Shown here: in pieces, positions 46,462 to 58,100 of the stretch
Position numbering within the stretch: the stretch's first letter is position 1
Layout of the letters: every line of letters begins with the position of its first letter
Assembly (NCBI GenBank): GCA_022376515.1
Contig: WTXI01000064.1
Coordinates: 120,297-184,296, forward strand
Reading direction: 5' to 3'
Length of the DNA stretch: 64,000 bases
From: Lactifluus volemus
Taxonomy: Eukaryota; Basidiomycota; Agaricomycetes; Russulales; Russulaceae
Position numbers and translations under genes: made by a program
The notes under the pieces: generated by a model
What the model was told of the DNA's origin: nothing
The model's database searches: none
Seen by the model: the letters and a program-made list of their open reading frames with translations, nothing else

Positions 46462-48459
46462 GTTGAGAAAGAGCGGGAACGGCTTCAATTCTTGATGGAG
46501 ACATTCAAACCCCATGACCGGTGGAATTTTGATGAAACGAGTCTATTTCCGAAGTAAGTTAATTGCGTGCCTGTGGTGACAATCTCTCAGCCGTATTCTA
46601 GGTGTCCTCCTGACCGCGGACTGTCAAATAAGCATATGAGTGGGAAAAAGAAGGACAAATTTCGAATTACAATTGGATTTGCGTGCAATGCTGATGGGAG
46701 CGAGAAAATGCCTCCTCTTTACATTGGCAAGTCAAAGCAACCACGCTGCTTTGGAAAACGAACACCTCAAGACCATGGCTTCGACTATAAACATAACAAG
46801 AAAGCCTGGATGACATCAAACATATTCGAGGAGTATGTGTTCCCTTGGAAATTCCACAATCTAGCCCAGCTAACATGTGCTTTGACTTGCGTGACACAGA
46901 TGGATCAAGAAGCTTGACCTCAAGATGCGTGCCGCAAGGCGGCACATATTGCTTGTCATTGACAATTTCTCGGGCCATTCTATCGACTACAAGCCATCAA
47001 ACATTCATGTCGAATTTTTCGAGCCAAATCTCACTTCGTTTGTACAACCTCTTGATGCTGGGGTCATCCGCTGCTTTAAGGCTCATTACCGGAGCAACTT
47101 CTGTTGGCGTGCAATTGTACTGGATGAAGCAGGTGAATCTGACATCTATAAAATCGACTTGCTCGAGGGGATGTTGATGGCTGAAGAGGCATGGAGTGCG
47201 GTGACAGCGGAGACAATCAAGCACTGCTGGAACCATACCCAAATTCAGCGGTATGACGCTCCATTCAAATTTACGGCGAGATCTCAGACTCATATAACCT
47301 CTTATAGCCGCCTGTTGCCACCTGATCCCAGTGGCGATGGTATCCAGACCATTTCCGATCATGGTGCCTGGGATATATTGCGTCAATTTGCCAGCACAGA
47401 CATGACCCTCCCGCAGGCAGAACTGGCCCTTAACAACCACCTTGGTGATCGGTACAAGGACATCGACTGGCGCCCGGCTCTGAATGCTGTAATGGATGCT
47501 GAGGGCGATGTTCAGAAGGCACAAAAGGCCATTCAGAGACTGTCCGCAGCTTGTGGAAGACCCAAGATCACCATCAAGCTCCCTGCCATGGCTGGTGCAC
47601 GTCCTCCTCAGCTGGTGGCCGCAGAGGACAATCTTGTTGACTCAGTCAAGGTCCTCCAGAGCCGAAATCGCATTTTTGGCCAACCACTCACTGTGGACGA
47701 GCTTATCAACCCAGTTCAAGAGCAGGAGATCCTCGGTGAATCCCCTTATGCATTCCCTGGAGGAGATGTCAAGATTGTGAAGCAAGTTACACATGAGCAG
47801 CGGGTGGAACAGGGGGACATCGTTGAAGTTGACAGTGATGACGACAATGGTGGTAACGATCCCACAGGTAGCTTGTCTCGACACGAAGCTATCGACCTTA
47901 TTGCAAAATTGGAGCCATTGGTTATCAATCATGGCAACAACGCTTCAAATTCACTCAAGTTAGCCAATCTTCTGCGGCAATTTCGTGCACATCTACATCG
48001 TGAAGATGCTCTAAACTCAAAGCAGACCACTTTAGATACATTTTTTAAGGCTACAGTTGAGTAAACGTTTGTAGAATATGACTTGCGTTGTCCACTTGTT
48101 CCAAGTTGTGAAGTGACGATGTCACGCTTCGGAGCGACGTCACAAACAGTCACACACGTGACAATTCTGGTAATGAATAGATCTCATAACGCATTGGCCA
48201 AGGGTGGGGACCAACGCTATGCGTTATGAGATAATCAACTGTACTTACCATTTTTGTCCTAGAGACCATACCGTGCTGTAGGCCTGTTTGATACAATAGG
48301 ATTCATTGACATCGGCAGTTTGGCAGAGTACTAACTTCAATTACTGTACTGTACAACTCTAACCTTTATGCATAGTTTCAAAAATTTGATCAATTTTATT
48401 GGCTGCAGATTATCACTGCGGCAGAGATAACGACACGATGGAACATCTTAGTGTTTGTG

Positions 48460-51400
48460 AAATGTATAAACGCAGCCAATTCCGCGCCCGCTGATGCCCA
48501 ACTTGAGCATTCGCTCTGCTTTCCCATCGCCCAGGTCGACATCCCATACCCAGCGCGCGCCCTAGAGAGACGATCCCGACACCGCCGCCAGGTACATCAG
48601 CAAAACCCAGTTGGCCTTAGACAGGCTTAGCCACTGCTTAGTGTTGTTAAGGCAGGCTTAGATAGCTTAGCACCATTAAGACTAAGCAAATTGAAATAAT
48701 CTAAGCTAATTAAGCCAATCTAATAAAATTAAGGACATAAATCACCAGTCAAGGATGCTAAGTACACAAAAATTGTCTAAGTAAATTAAGTAAATTAAGT
48801 AAGGTGTCTGAAATTTTTGTTAAATCATGAAAATTTCGCTAAGTCGTTACAGATCACGTGTTTTTTGTTTATTCTTGTTTGCACGATGTTAATTTTCGTT
48901 GCCCTCCCCCTCTGACATTTCCTTAAAAGGAATCATATGCTCCGTTGTTTATTCTTGTTGGCACCATGTTGATTTTCATGCCTCATCTTTTTTGCCGCGT
49001 CCTTTTGTCCCCTCCCTTGTCTGTCTGCTCTGTGGCCTCTGCCGTCGCCACCACCGCTGCTCCCTGTCTGGTGATGCCTCCCCGCCGCCTTCTTGCGACC
49101 GCGACTGCGTTCCCTCCTGGCTCGTTGTCATGCAACGCGTCCCCTCCTGGTTTGTCGTCGTGCAACGCGTCCCACTGCTGCCGCCTCCGCCTCCGCCTCC
49201 TCCTCCTCTCCTTCTCTGCCTCTGCCTCTGCCTCTGCCTCTGCCTCTGTCGCGTCGTCAGATGCCTCCTGTTCCTGCGCCTCCCCCACCGCTTTTGCCCT
49301 CTCTTGGATCCACTGGCACTGCGAGGACGCTGCCTGCGCCGGTACGTTGTCACGCTGCCTGCCCCGCCCCAACGCGTCTGACTTTCTTTTCATCGCCTTC
49401 TCCGCCTCTGCCGCCTGGATCACCATCTCCTGCGCCACTTCCGCCTCCTGCGTTTCCCGTCCCACTTGCGCCTCTTCCTACGTTTCCCGCACTTCCTCCC
49501 GCGCTTCCCACCCCTGCGCCTTCACCTGCGCTTCCTGCGCTCTGCGCCTCCTCCTGCGTTCCTCGCCTCCTTCCGTGCCCTGCACCTCCTCCTGCGTTCT
49601 CGCCTCCTTCCGCACCCTGCGCATTCCCCTGCGCCTCCCGCGCGTTCTCTCGTGCCTCCCGCACCCCTCGCCTCCTCCCGTGCCTCCCGCACCCCTCGCC
49701 TCCTCCCGTGCCTCCTCCCCGCGCTTCCTCCCGCGCCTCCTCCCCGCGCCTCCTCCCGCGCCTCCTCCCCGCGCTTCCTCCCGCGCTTCCTCCCCGCGCC
49801 TCCTCCCCACGCCTCCTCCCTGTGCCTCCTCCCCGCGCCTCCTCCCATGCGTCCTCCCCCCACCTCTTCCCATGCCTCCACCACTGCCACCACCTCCCCA
49901 TGGCCCTGCAGTCCCACCCATGCCAGTGTGCCACCTGCTGTTTGTGTGAGGTTGAATGTGACTTAGGCAATGGGTAGATGTGTGTTAGCACAGATTAGTT
50001 AGTTTTTGTACCCCTAGTTTAGATAATTTCAATAAAGTTGCAGTTTGAATTTTTTTTTGACTTGTGTGAATTTGTCTGCTTGTGAACATAATTTTATGCC
50101 CTGCTTAACAGGCTTAAATAGCTGCTTAAGCTCTGCTTAAATAGCTGCTGAGGCTCTGCTTAATATGCTTAGCCTAAGCAGCTCCATTAGATCCTCACTG
50201 TTGACAAGCAAACTACAGAATTTCAAGCAGCTTTTAAGCAAAATATTTTTAGAATAGTGGTTGCCTGAAATCTTTGTAGGAGTTATATAATAAAATTAAG
50301 TAAATTTTAAGGAGCCTTTAAGCTGAAACAGGTTTTCCTGATGTACCAGCACGAGCATCGGGCTCTTTCCGGCCCCGACTGCACCAACGTTACTCACCGT
50401 GAGCGTCCCGCCGCGCCGTGGGGGTACCTGCCTTCCGAGATACGCGACATTCTTAAGGGCTGAGGCGAGGCTGTACACAGAGTGCACGTCCACGGCACGG
50501 ATGGTTCAGTGTATATATCGCCCCGTCGGTATTGACAGTGCTATACTGGTATCTGAATCTGAGTGTGGGCGTAGAGTCAACATTGGCGGCTTCTACTCGA
50601 AACGCTCTCGGGCGTGTTAGGCGAGCGGAAGAGTGGGAAGGAATACAGGATGTGGAGATAAGTTAACTTGGAGTAGGTGCCTGTTGTTGGGGGAGTAGGA
50701 GCCGGTAGCGTGGGGAAGAAGAATGAGGGGGAGACAGGAGGTACGGCGGATGGTTCTTGTGGTGAAAGGATGCTTGCATCGAAGATGGGAAGTATTTCAC
50801 GCAATTGAGGTCAGATCCAGTGACGTTGAGTAGCTAGGTGCTCGTCAATAATACAGTTCGAGAAGGGGGGGACACCCAAAATGAGGGATTTCCAAACTCT
50901 GTGAACACCGTGCATCGGGTGAATGACACCATTGGAAAGACAAATCAATGTACGCGCCTTTTCCATTGCTTGCCACATCCACGACGTACTGCGTCCGACC
51001 TAGCCAGACGATGACATCCCATTCTGCTGGGAGAGAGAAGCCGTGGCAACAGGCAATTGCTCACCAACGGACTTCTACTCGCGAGGTAGTGTTCTACTGT
51101 ATACCCTCTCGCTAGACGCGTCCATGTTGACCACTTCCTGGACTCTGGACCTGGAAAAAGTAACGCAATATCCATATCACACATCCCTGGCCTCGGACTT
51201 GACACTCGTTGCCGACCCGACCCCGACAGGGTCGGTTCCGAGTCGGGCACTAGGTTATTCGGATCTACAGTACTGTATTGGATGTACTGTAAACGACAAG
51301 CTACTAGGTCGCTTTTCCGACGCGATCTGTGGCTTCGAAACACCGAGCTTGGTTCCTTGAAGTGACGCGCTCCTCTTTATGGCGTAAGCACACCCGTGCT

Positions 51401-51665
51401 TGGGCTCGCGTCGGGGAACTCAGATGATTAGAACATCAGATGGATCCGCCGCTTCTGTCGGCCTCAATAATGTACAGACCTTAGCGATTTTCGTTAGTAC
51501 CTGCTTTCCGCAAGATTGTTTGGAGCACTCTGCGAGTTGCCCACCACGCGAGGGAAATATGAAATATGTAAAACCCGTCTCCATCTTGTGAGAATGCATC
51601 GCGCTCGGCGGGACTCGGAGAGGCTCATTGAACAAGTTTAAAAAAAGTGGCCAGTGCCAAAGTTG
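48460..51665 (-). pseudogene. BCKDH E2 relic split by a TIR element
   Basis: From the right on the minus strand: KIAKVCTLLRPTEAADPSD (lipoyl end, near 51490), linker scraps, RTRYG/KAME remains (near 50960), REILPIFDASI (near 50800), TGTYSKLTYLHI, YSFPLFRS (near 50640), VYSLASALKNVAYLGRQVPP with GGTLTVSNVGAVGAGKSPM split over 50470-50360. After the element, the LEHSLCFPIAQVDIPYPARA-type catalytic-end region (48485-48590) is the continuation. Frames are broken throughout. It is in normal domain order, so the breakpoint is just the insertion. Confidence 0.6.
48595..50343. mobile_element. TIR element with TA duplication, no transposase
   Basis: 1749 bp, ends CATCAGCAAAACC (48595-48607) and GGTTTTCCTGATG (50331-50343), 12 of 13 bases matching when inverted, flanked by TA (48593-48594, 50344-50345). 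Paralogous E2 relics read ccaggtacc across the site. Subterminal arrays of ttaagc/gcttaa words fill both ends (48630-48830, 50100-50300). The centre (48990-49920) is C-rich, T-poor low-complexity sequence with long compositional frames on both strands; none shows a transposase motif. The superfamily is open. Confidence 0.75.
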
Positions 51666-52504
51666 CGCCCTGTCAAATAAGGCCTGAGCCTCGCGAGCTC
51701 TTGTTCCTGTGGCGACGGTTCACAAAATATAGTTCTCGTCCAGGAACATGCACTCGCATCCGGCACTTTTTTGATGCGGTGACTTCATGCTCTCAGTGGA
51801 TGTTTCAGTTTATACAGTGTATAGAAAAAATCGGATAATTGTGTCAAAACTCAAGAACCAAAACCAAAATGACGGAATGTTAACTCAGCACCAAACATGA
51901 GATGGGAGTGACTCGGGGCAAATTCAAGCTCCGCTCGATAGGATTGGAAATTTTGAAACGCTCGCACCCATGACCGGAACGCTCAGGATTATCACACGCT
52001 CAGGATACTGGGTGCATTTGCACTCGCGCACTGGCAGGCCTTAGGCGTGAACTTCCCCTCAGTTTTATTCATAAATAGTATGTAGACTCCTGGCTATCAT
52101 CTCCACCGCTTTTCTTGAGCTGATTCGAAGTAGATCCCTTGTTATGCTCTTTTTATTCATGAGACGCGATGAAAATTCACACTTCTGTGTAAGCGATAAA
52201 AAGATTCCACTATCCCTCGGCGCTTCGTTGAGACCTGAGTTCTTACCTCAACAGTTTCTCACCTACTAATAGGCGGCTTTCTCGAATGTTCTTCTTTTTT
52301 GACTCACCACCCCGCTGCTTTGTGCCTACCGTTCAGAGCCTGGTCTAGGAAATCTCCTGTACAGAAAACTTACCAGTACTGCCATACCCACACTGTTTTC
52401 TGTCGTACGTGAGCCGCATATAATGGGTCCTTTACAGTTTTCATGATCGTTCTAGTTATTGCAGGAGCTCGGTTACATACCTGTCGATCGCGACTGCGGT
52501 CTCC
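51666..52504. other. Intergenic region at the end of the array
   Basis: No gene is seen. The first 60 bp still match 18290-18350; after about 51730 no repeat of the array is recognised, so this marks the border to single-copy sequence. The last few hundred bases are the presumed promoter of the next gene. Confidence 0.5.
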
Positions 52505-53346
52505 ATGACACTTACTCCCCCTTTTGTCGAATTAGTGGTCTTTCGTGCAAACACGAGGTGCATGAATGATCCAGGGCTCTTCAAGGAGGTTCGTGACATG
52601 GCCGCGAGGACGACCACGTACGTCCGACTCTGCATGGGCAAACTGATCACCGAAGTTTGATGATATGGCAGGGTAAATGCTATGCACTGGGGCCGTAGCG
52701 TCCAGGAGCCCTCAATGTTCTCGTGGTTGCTGCGTAAGTAGGTCCATCTGTATGAGGTCGCGACGTTTTTTGCTCATCCCCGCACGGAGATAGTGTGGGA
52801 CTCGTTTGAGCAATGCGTGATGAAAGAGGGGACACCATCATATCAAGCCGAGTTGGTCAACAGGCTCGACGCGCTCGTCGAAGACCCTTCCAGGACAACC
52901 GTCTTCCATCTGCACTTTTCTGATCGCCCGCTCCTGTCCTGCATCGGGGCGCCTATCACGCTGTTTGCAATCCCGGTGCTAGATGACGTTCAACATTTGG
53001 ACACCTGGACTAGCATCCTGGACTCGATCATCGCTGACGTTAGAGCCATGCGTCCGGATGGATTCTTCGGTTCGGCGTACGCGTCACCTTTGGACGACGC
53101 GAAGACAATCGTGTACTTTTCAGGGTGGGAAAGCAGCGAGGTGTGTTTCTGTCGTGCACGCGTATGACATCCAATGGATAAAACTGACTGGGGACTGGTG
53201 ACAAGGCAAACATGAAGTTAGGAGCCAGTGAGGAAGAGAGTCACCAAAACTTTAGGCGGCACTGCGAGGAGTTCTTTTCGTACGCCAAACATATACAGAT
53301 CCATTATATCTGTTTTGAACGACATGAAGGTACCACGTCTATCTGA
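52505..53346 (+). CDS. ABM-like (dimeric alpha-beta barrel) protein, copy 1
   Basis: Exons 52505-52617, 52672-52733, 52794-53140 and 53206-53346 give 220 residues. Intron phases are 2, 1 and 0, exactly those of the next gene. It starts MTLTPPFVELVVFRANTRCMND, then MHWGRSVQEPSMFSWLL, LWDSFEQCV and YFSGWES followed by NMKLGASEEESHQNF. A repeated pattern of beta strand, helix and (G/N)W-(E/D)-S-x-E-x-H resembles antibiotic-biosynthesis-monooxygenase-type folds, here as two halves. No catalytic residue is recognised; function unknown. Found by aligning to its neighbour. Confidence 0.7.
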
Positions 53347-53696
53347 TTACTGACTCGGATATATGATGTAGATTACAGCGACTGTATATTCTATCAGCTT
53401 AAACGATCATGATCGTGTCTGTCTGCGTCGTTGTCAGGATGATTGTTTCACTTAACTGAGCAATAATCAATCCGGATTTTCCCGTAAATTACTGGTCATC
53501 AGGCGTTCGCTCCCCCTGTCTTGTCTTGTCCCAAGGGTCTTGTCTGGTTAGGTTCAAGGTTAATTTAGACAGTTTCCGCTCGTCGTCACCCCATAAGTGA
53601 TGGTTCCCAATCACGGCTGACGGATGATTTTCTTACACCACTGAAAAATCAGTTCCTCTTTGCTCTCTCCTTTCCCTCCTATATATTCTGCACCCC
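53347..53696. promoter_or_regulatory. Presumed promoter of ABM-like copy 2
   Basis: No gene is seen. A tatatattc stretch at 53680-53688, about 10-17 bp before the ATG, is too close to be a normal TATA box and is probably just AT-rich leader. A C/T-rich run (ctctctcctttccctcct, near 53662-53680) is typical of fungal promoters. Confidence 0.35.
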
Positions 53697-54766
53697 ATGA
53701 AACTCGAACAACCCGTCGTCCAGATCGTCTACTTCACCGCTAACAAGCAATGCGTGGCCGATCCATCCCTCTTCTGCGCGGTCCGGAATATTGCACAGGA
53801 CTGGAAGTAAGCCCATTCTGCCCCTTTTTTCCAAAGTTTCAATTTCTTTTAGCTTCGCCTCACCTCAGGGCTAATCCTGTATCTACAGGGAAAAGGGGTT
53901 GGAAGCCCAATACTGGGGCGCGTCTGTAGAGAAGGCCACCGACTTTTTCTTGTTCCTTTGTAAGTCCTTTAATCTCCACCTTACCCTCCCTTGGGCCTTA
54001 GCTAGGTCATCCATTTATTATGAAACTCTTCTTTCTTTTTTTATGAATGAATCACCACCTCCCTCGCCGTGGCTTGCGGAAATCTTTTTTTTTTTGAAAT
54101 CGACACTTAAAAAAATTTTTTTTGGGGGGGGGCGCGGGGGACACATAGTATGGAAATCCCATTCGCATGCTACGGCAGTCAAAGCGGACCCATCCTACCC
54201 GACATTCACCAAGAGGCTCCAGGCGCTGTCGAAGACACCCATATCCGAAGACTGCGTGGTCCGCATGTCCGGGAACCCGAAACGATGTCTCGAAGGACCC
54301 GTGACGGAATTGGACGTCTACAAGGTCGACGACGAAGATCCGGAGACGACTCAGGAGAAAATCCGTCGCGTGACGTACCGCATCGAATCGCTTCAAATGC
54401 AAGGCTTCATTGCGCTCAGTTGGGGAGTCGCCGCCGGGGACGGAACCAGGGGTCTTTACATTGCCGGATGGAAAACTGTCGAGGTACGTAACTTACACGA
54501 AGGGCGGGCGGGGTAATTTTTTTTTCCTTTTTTTTCACACGTCTTTTTTTTTTTTTTTCTCATGTTCATCCCATCATCATCATGCCAACCGGAACCAATT
54601 TCCCCCCAAAACCTTTTTTTTTTTTTTTGGGCGGGCTTGGCAGGACCACATGCGCTTGGGTACCTTGGAATCGCACAAGGTGTTTGTACAAGAAACAGAA
54701 GAAATTTTCAAGAATATGAAAGAGCTCATCGTCGCGCACGTCCCCCTTAAGCGACATGACGCGTAA
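53697..54766 (+). CDS. ABM-like (dimeric alpha-beta barrel) protein, copy 2
   Basis: Exons 53697-53806, 53889-53959, 54149-54483 and 54644-54766; 212 residues. MKLEQPVVQIVYFTANKQCVADPSLF, then AQYWGASVEKATDFFLFL, LWKSHSHATAVKADPSYPTF, LYIAGWKTVE and DHMRLGTLESHKVF. Tandem paralogue of copy 1 (same strand, 350 bp apart), 25-35% alike by eye. Introns 2 and 3 (189 and 160 bp) are far longer than usual here and full of T, A and G homopolymers, hinting at lineage-specific expansion or poor read quality. Function unknown. Confidence 0.75.
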
Positions 54767-55168
54767 AGGGGGGGAACTTCTGGGTGGGTGTTTTGGGGGG
54801 TAGGAGTGGAAGGATTGCCGGGTCCACTCACCCGGGTTCTGTCACGTCATAATCGGTTAATCATGATTTTCGTGGACTCGCTTCTATTTATCGCAAAATA
54901 TTCCCGTACTTCCATGTTTTTTTACTAATACTTTACTATGCGTACCGTACTGGGGGTGATAAAATTGGCTTTTTTTTCTGACACCAGTTTGAGCAGGGAG
55001 ACCTGGGGGAACCAGAAAATATGTAGAAATTCCATCATGTCATTAAAAGAGATCTGGGCAGTACATGGTAGCTGATGCTAAAACGAAACCGATGAAAATA
55101 AAACAAAAGAAAGTGGGTTGGGGAGAGACAGGAGGTAAATGCATGAAGGAGAAAAGATACTACTAACC
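54767..55168. other. Convergent intergenic region
   Basis: No gene is seen. It separates the 3' ends of ABM-like copy 2 and the dynein tail gene. Nothing resembling the dynein linker or motor is present, which matters for calling the dynein gene tail-only. Confidence 0.6.
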
Positions 55169-58100
55169 TCAGACAACTCGCCGTGAGGAGCCGCCACCGC
55201 CACCGCCTACTAGGCCCTCGATGGACTGGTGTTCGAGATCGTTACGTGCTTTGAGAATGGAAGCGTGCAATTCTTTCATCACGTTTCCGAGCTTGATACC
55301 GAAGCGTGATAAGATATCACGTTGCCACGCGTCATATTTGGCATTCACGCGTGCTTGCACCTGTTCGTAATCCACGACGCACACGCCAAACTCCTTCTGC
55401 GTCTCGGTCGTATCAAACAGGTTACGGGAACGCTTGATCTCGGTCAAAAGTTGTTGCCAATGCGCGAGTGAATCACCGAGACGGTTAAAGACGTATTCCG
55501 CCTCGAGATCCCATAGAGACTGGAACTGCAACCATTTGGCGACGTATTCCTTTAGTTGCTGTACCTTGGCTTCGATCAGCGCAAATGGTCGTTGCAGCGT
55601 GTCGTCTGTAAACTGCGTGAGCTGGGAGCAAAAGTCAGTTTGGTAGGTCCGCCCAGGATCATCGAGCTAGGACGCACCAAGGAGGTGTACAATGTTTCCG
55701 ATGCCATGCTGCCCTGCATCTGGAGTCCGATTTCGTATCTCGAACTCTGGATCCGCCGTAGCCGGCAAACAATACCTAGACATCGTGTGAGAATTCAGGC
55801 GCGGGTATAACCAGGATAGGCATTTACCAAGCCAATCGTGTAGCTGTTGTAGCCATGTTTGACGCGCATATTCTATTGGAGGATCGAGGAAGATGACCTG
55901 ATTCTGTATTCGAATTTCATGGACGATGGGCTTAAGGGCCATACTCCCTTCCAAGAACTAAGTGACGTGAGTGACCAAAAGTCCGTCTAAACTGAATGAA
56001 GCGCCTACTTTTTCTCCACGCTGCTTCTCCCCACGCCGTTTACTCGGAACAGGGTCGCGCCGGAGCTCACCGTCATCCGCGGAGCGGTCGAACTCGGCGC
56101 ACCACACTTGAACGACGTGCTTCAGTCGTTGAAGGAAGATTCCTTCGATCTTCTTGTCCAACTCGGCAACCCAGTGGTCCAGGTTTGCGTATCCCTCAAG
56201 ATTGAGCCTATCGATCTAGAAACCAAGGCTTCAGCAGGCAACAGAAGATATTGTCACGCGACTGACAGCAGCCTGAATTCGGCCCAGTAGCTCCGTGAAC
56301 GATTCTGTCGTGTATGAGCACGTCGCTAAATCCTCCACCGCTCGCAGGATATCCTTATATAAATCTATGACGTTGTTCGTCTTGTCCTGCAAGGCTATCA
56401 GCAGCGCATTGAGACCCCGAGAAGTCATCCCAAACCTGTAACACGGATACCACGCTTGCAAACTCTCGGACAAACTGAATATGTCGAGTGTCCCGCCCAT
56501 CCGATGACACGAAGCGCGCAGCGTCATATTGGCTCACGAAATGTTCCCAGCCAATGTTCATACCTGTCGTAACTTACGATCAGCAACGGCTTGCGGGTAG
56601 CTAGGCAAAAGGCACCTGCTAAACTGACCTCTCGTGACCATCCGCTGCGCCTCGTTCCGGTATTCCGCCACGAGCCATTCGATCCCCTTATTATGCTCCA
56701 CAAGGTCGAGTGTCTGCCCGTATGTCCGCACGGTCTCCATCAGACTGACTGCGTGTGGATATACTCGCTTCGCATCTTTAGCCATGTTCGTGATCGCATG
56801 AGGCACTTGAAAACCGAGCCAGAGCAAGTTGCGCACGTCCTTGAACAGCGTGATGATCTGCGGATCAAAGTTGACTGCTAACTGGAAGCCGCCGCCACGT
56901 AGGCGAACGATTTCGAAGAGCCTCCCGGTGACACCCATGTCGCGGCGATTGATGTCGTGGAGCCATGCTTCATATACTGGCCGTGTATCGAGCTTGCGAC
57001 GGAATGCGGCTGATTCGGCCTGGAGCTTTTGGCCTTCAGCGTACAGCTCCCAGCCTTTACCGAGTACATCCTCGACACGTTTCATGTAAGTGAGTAGTTG
57101 TCGCTCGATTTGTCGTGCCCAAATTATAGTACCCGCGATGGGAGGAAGGTCACGCATTTGGGACATGTGGTACGCTTCCGAATATCGGTATTGCGTTTTG
57201 AACTAGGGTAGACATGAAAACCGGACACAGAAGATTATTAACGATATGCATACCTTATCGTGAAGGCGTTTGATATCCTCTTTGACAGAGTCGATGAGTT
57301 GCGTCTGGTATTCTTGGATGGCCCCTCTAATCTGATGATACGAAAAAAAGTGAGATGACAGGTAAGGTCGACGACAGAAACGATGTGTGACCGCACCTTC
57401 GGTCTCACGAACAGCGCGTTGAACTTTGAGAAGACACGGAACATCTCGTTTGCATTACGCGCTGTTCCCAGGCGATCACGCAACCGGGAAATGATTTGGT
57501 TCTCGACTCTCGCAACGCGCTCGTTGTACGCGTTTTCTGCCGCGACCCATATCTCGGTGCCCTCTAAGCGCCTTCATCAGCTACACAGCTTTGGCAGATA
57601 AATGGGTGACTCACCAGTGGAAACATCCAAGACGTCAATCCGCTTCATCACCTCATATGCCTCCTTTACCTCTTCTTCCATGTCCATCCCGCCGACCTGC
57701 ACTCCAACACCGCCAAGTCCCTTCGTAGGACCGGTCATCACGGCAAGTTGTTCGTGTTGTTTCCTCCATTCCTTCAAGTACCGCGTTCGTTCCTGCAACT
57801 TTGCGTGGGCAGGTTGAACCTTGATCGGTATAAATCTCTCCGACCGCTTTCGGGTGACTTCGCGGGCGACGTTCGTGAATTCCTTGATGAGATCATCCCA
57901 TGTGCGGAAGATTGTGGTTGTCTGCGCGAGGAGGCGCTCGAAGGTCTCGTATGGGGTGTAGAGCAATCGATGGGAAGTGAGGATGCGAAGTAGCTGGTCA
58001 TTAAAGTCACGCGAGATCGCTTCAACGAGCGGCAGCGCACGGCGGATCGGATAGGGTGAGAGACGCAATTTGCGATTGATGTGGCCAAAGATGAGAATGA

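Larger units (their letters stand above)
44370..48064 (+). pseudogene. pogo-type transposase, disrupted by hAT insertion
   Basis: Exon 1 is 44370-46553 (interrupted at 44960-46469), exon 2 46602-46832, exon 3 46900-48064. Introns are 48 bp and 67 bp, GT-AG, in matching phase. Leaving out the nested element and one target copy gives 2070 nt, 690 codons in one frame. N-terminal basic region, CENP-B-type helix-turn-helix (TLSDWLTVLKYVDEHPG), HTH_Tnp_Tc5 part (ETKNEVVSGPMLREK, LTGEGWVASFCATY), then DDE core: NFDETSLF, LLVIDNFSGH and SFVQPLDAGVIRCFKAHYR, three Asp as in pogo-type enzymes. Would cut and paste the element; as it stands the gene is broken. Confidence 0.88.
43967..48241 (+). mobile_element. 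pogo-like DNA transposon (Tc1/mariner group)
   Basis: Perfect 23-bp terminal inverted repeats (43967-43989 and 48219-48241, starting CAGTTGATTATC) with TA target duplications at 43965-43966 and 48242-48243. Unoccupied paralogues read ctaagtacttacc at about 30411 and 40136. Total 4275 bp, about 2765 bp without the nested element. It holds a three-exon CENP-B-type transposase gene. TIRs beginning CAG and a TA duplication fit the pogo/Fot1/Tigger branch. Confidence 0.92.

Noticed and set aside
48899..49991. Large frames of 334, 294 and 213 codons in the TIR element as a new gene
   Set aside because: Three frames on each strand are open at once over the same low-complexity DNA, which points to composition, not selection. 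Kept only as a question in the findings.
51420..51635. Minus-strand 71-codon frame as a small gene
   Set aside because: It contains the lipoyl-end words of an E2 relic and nothing else.
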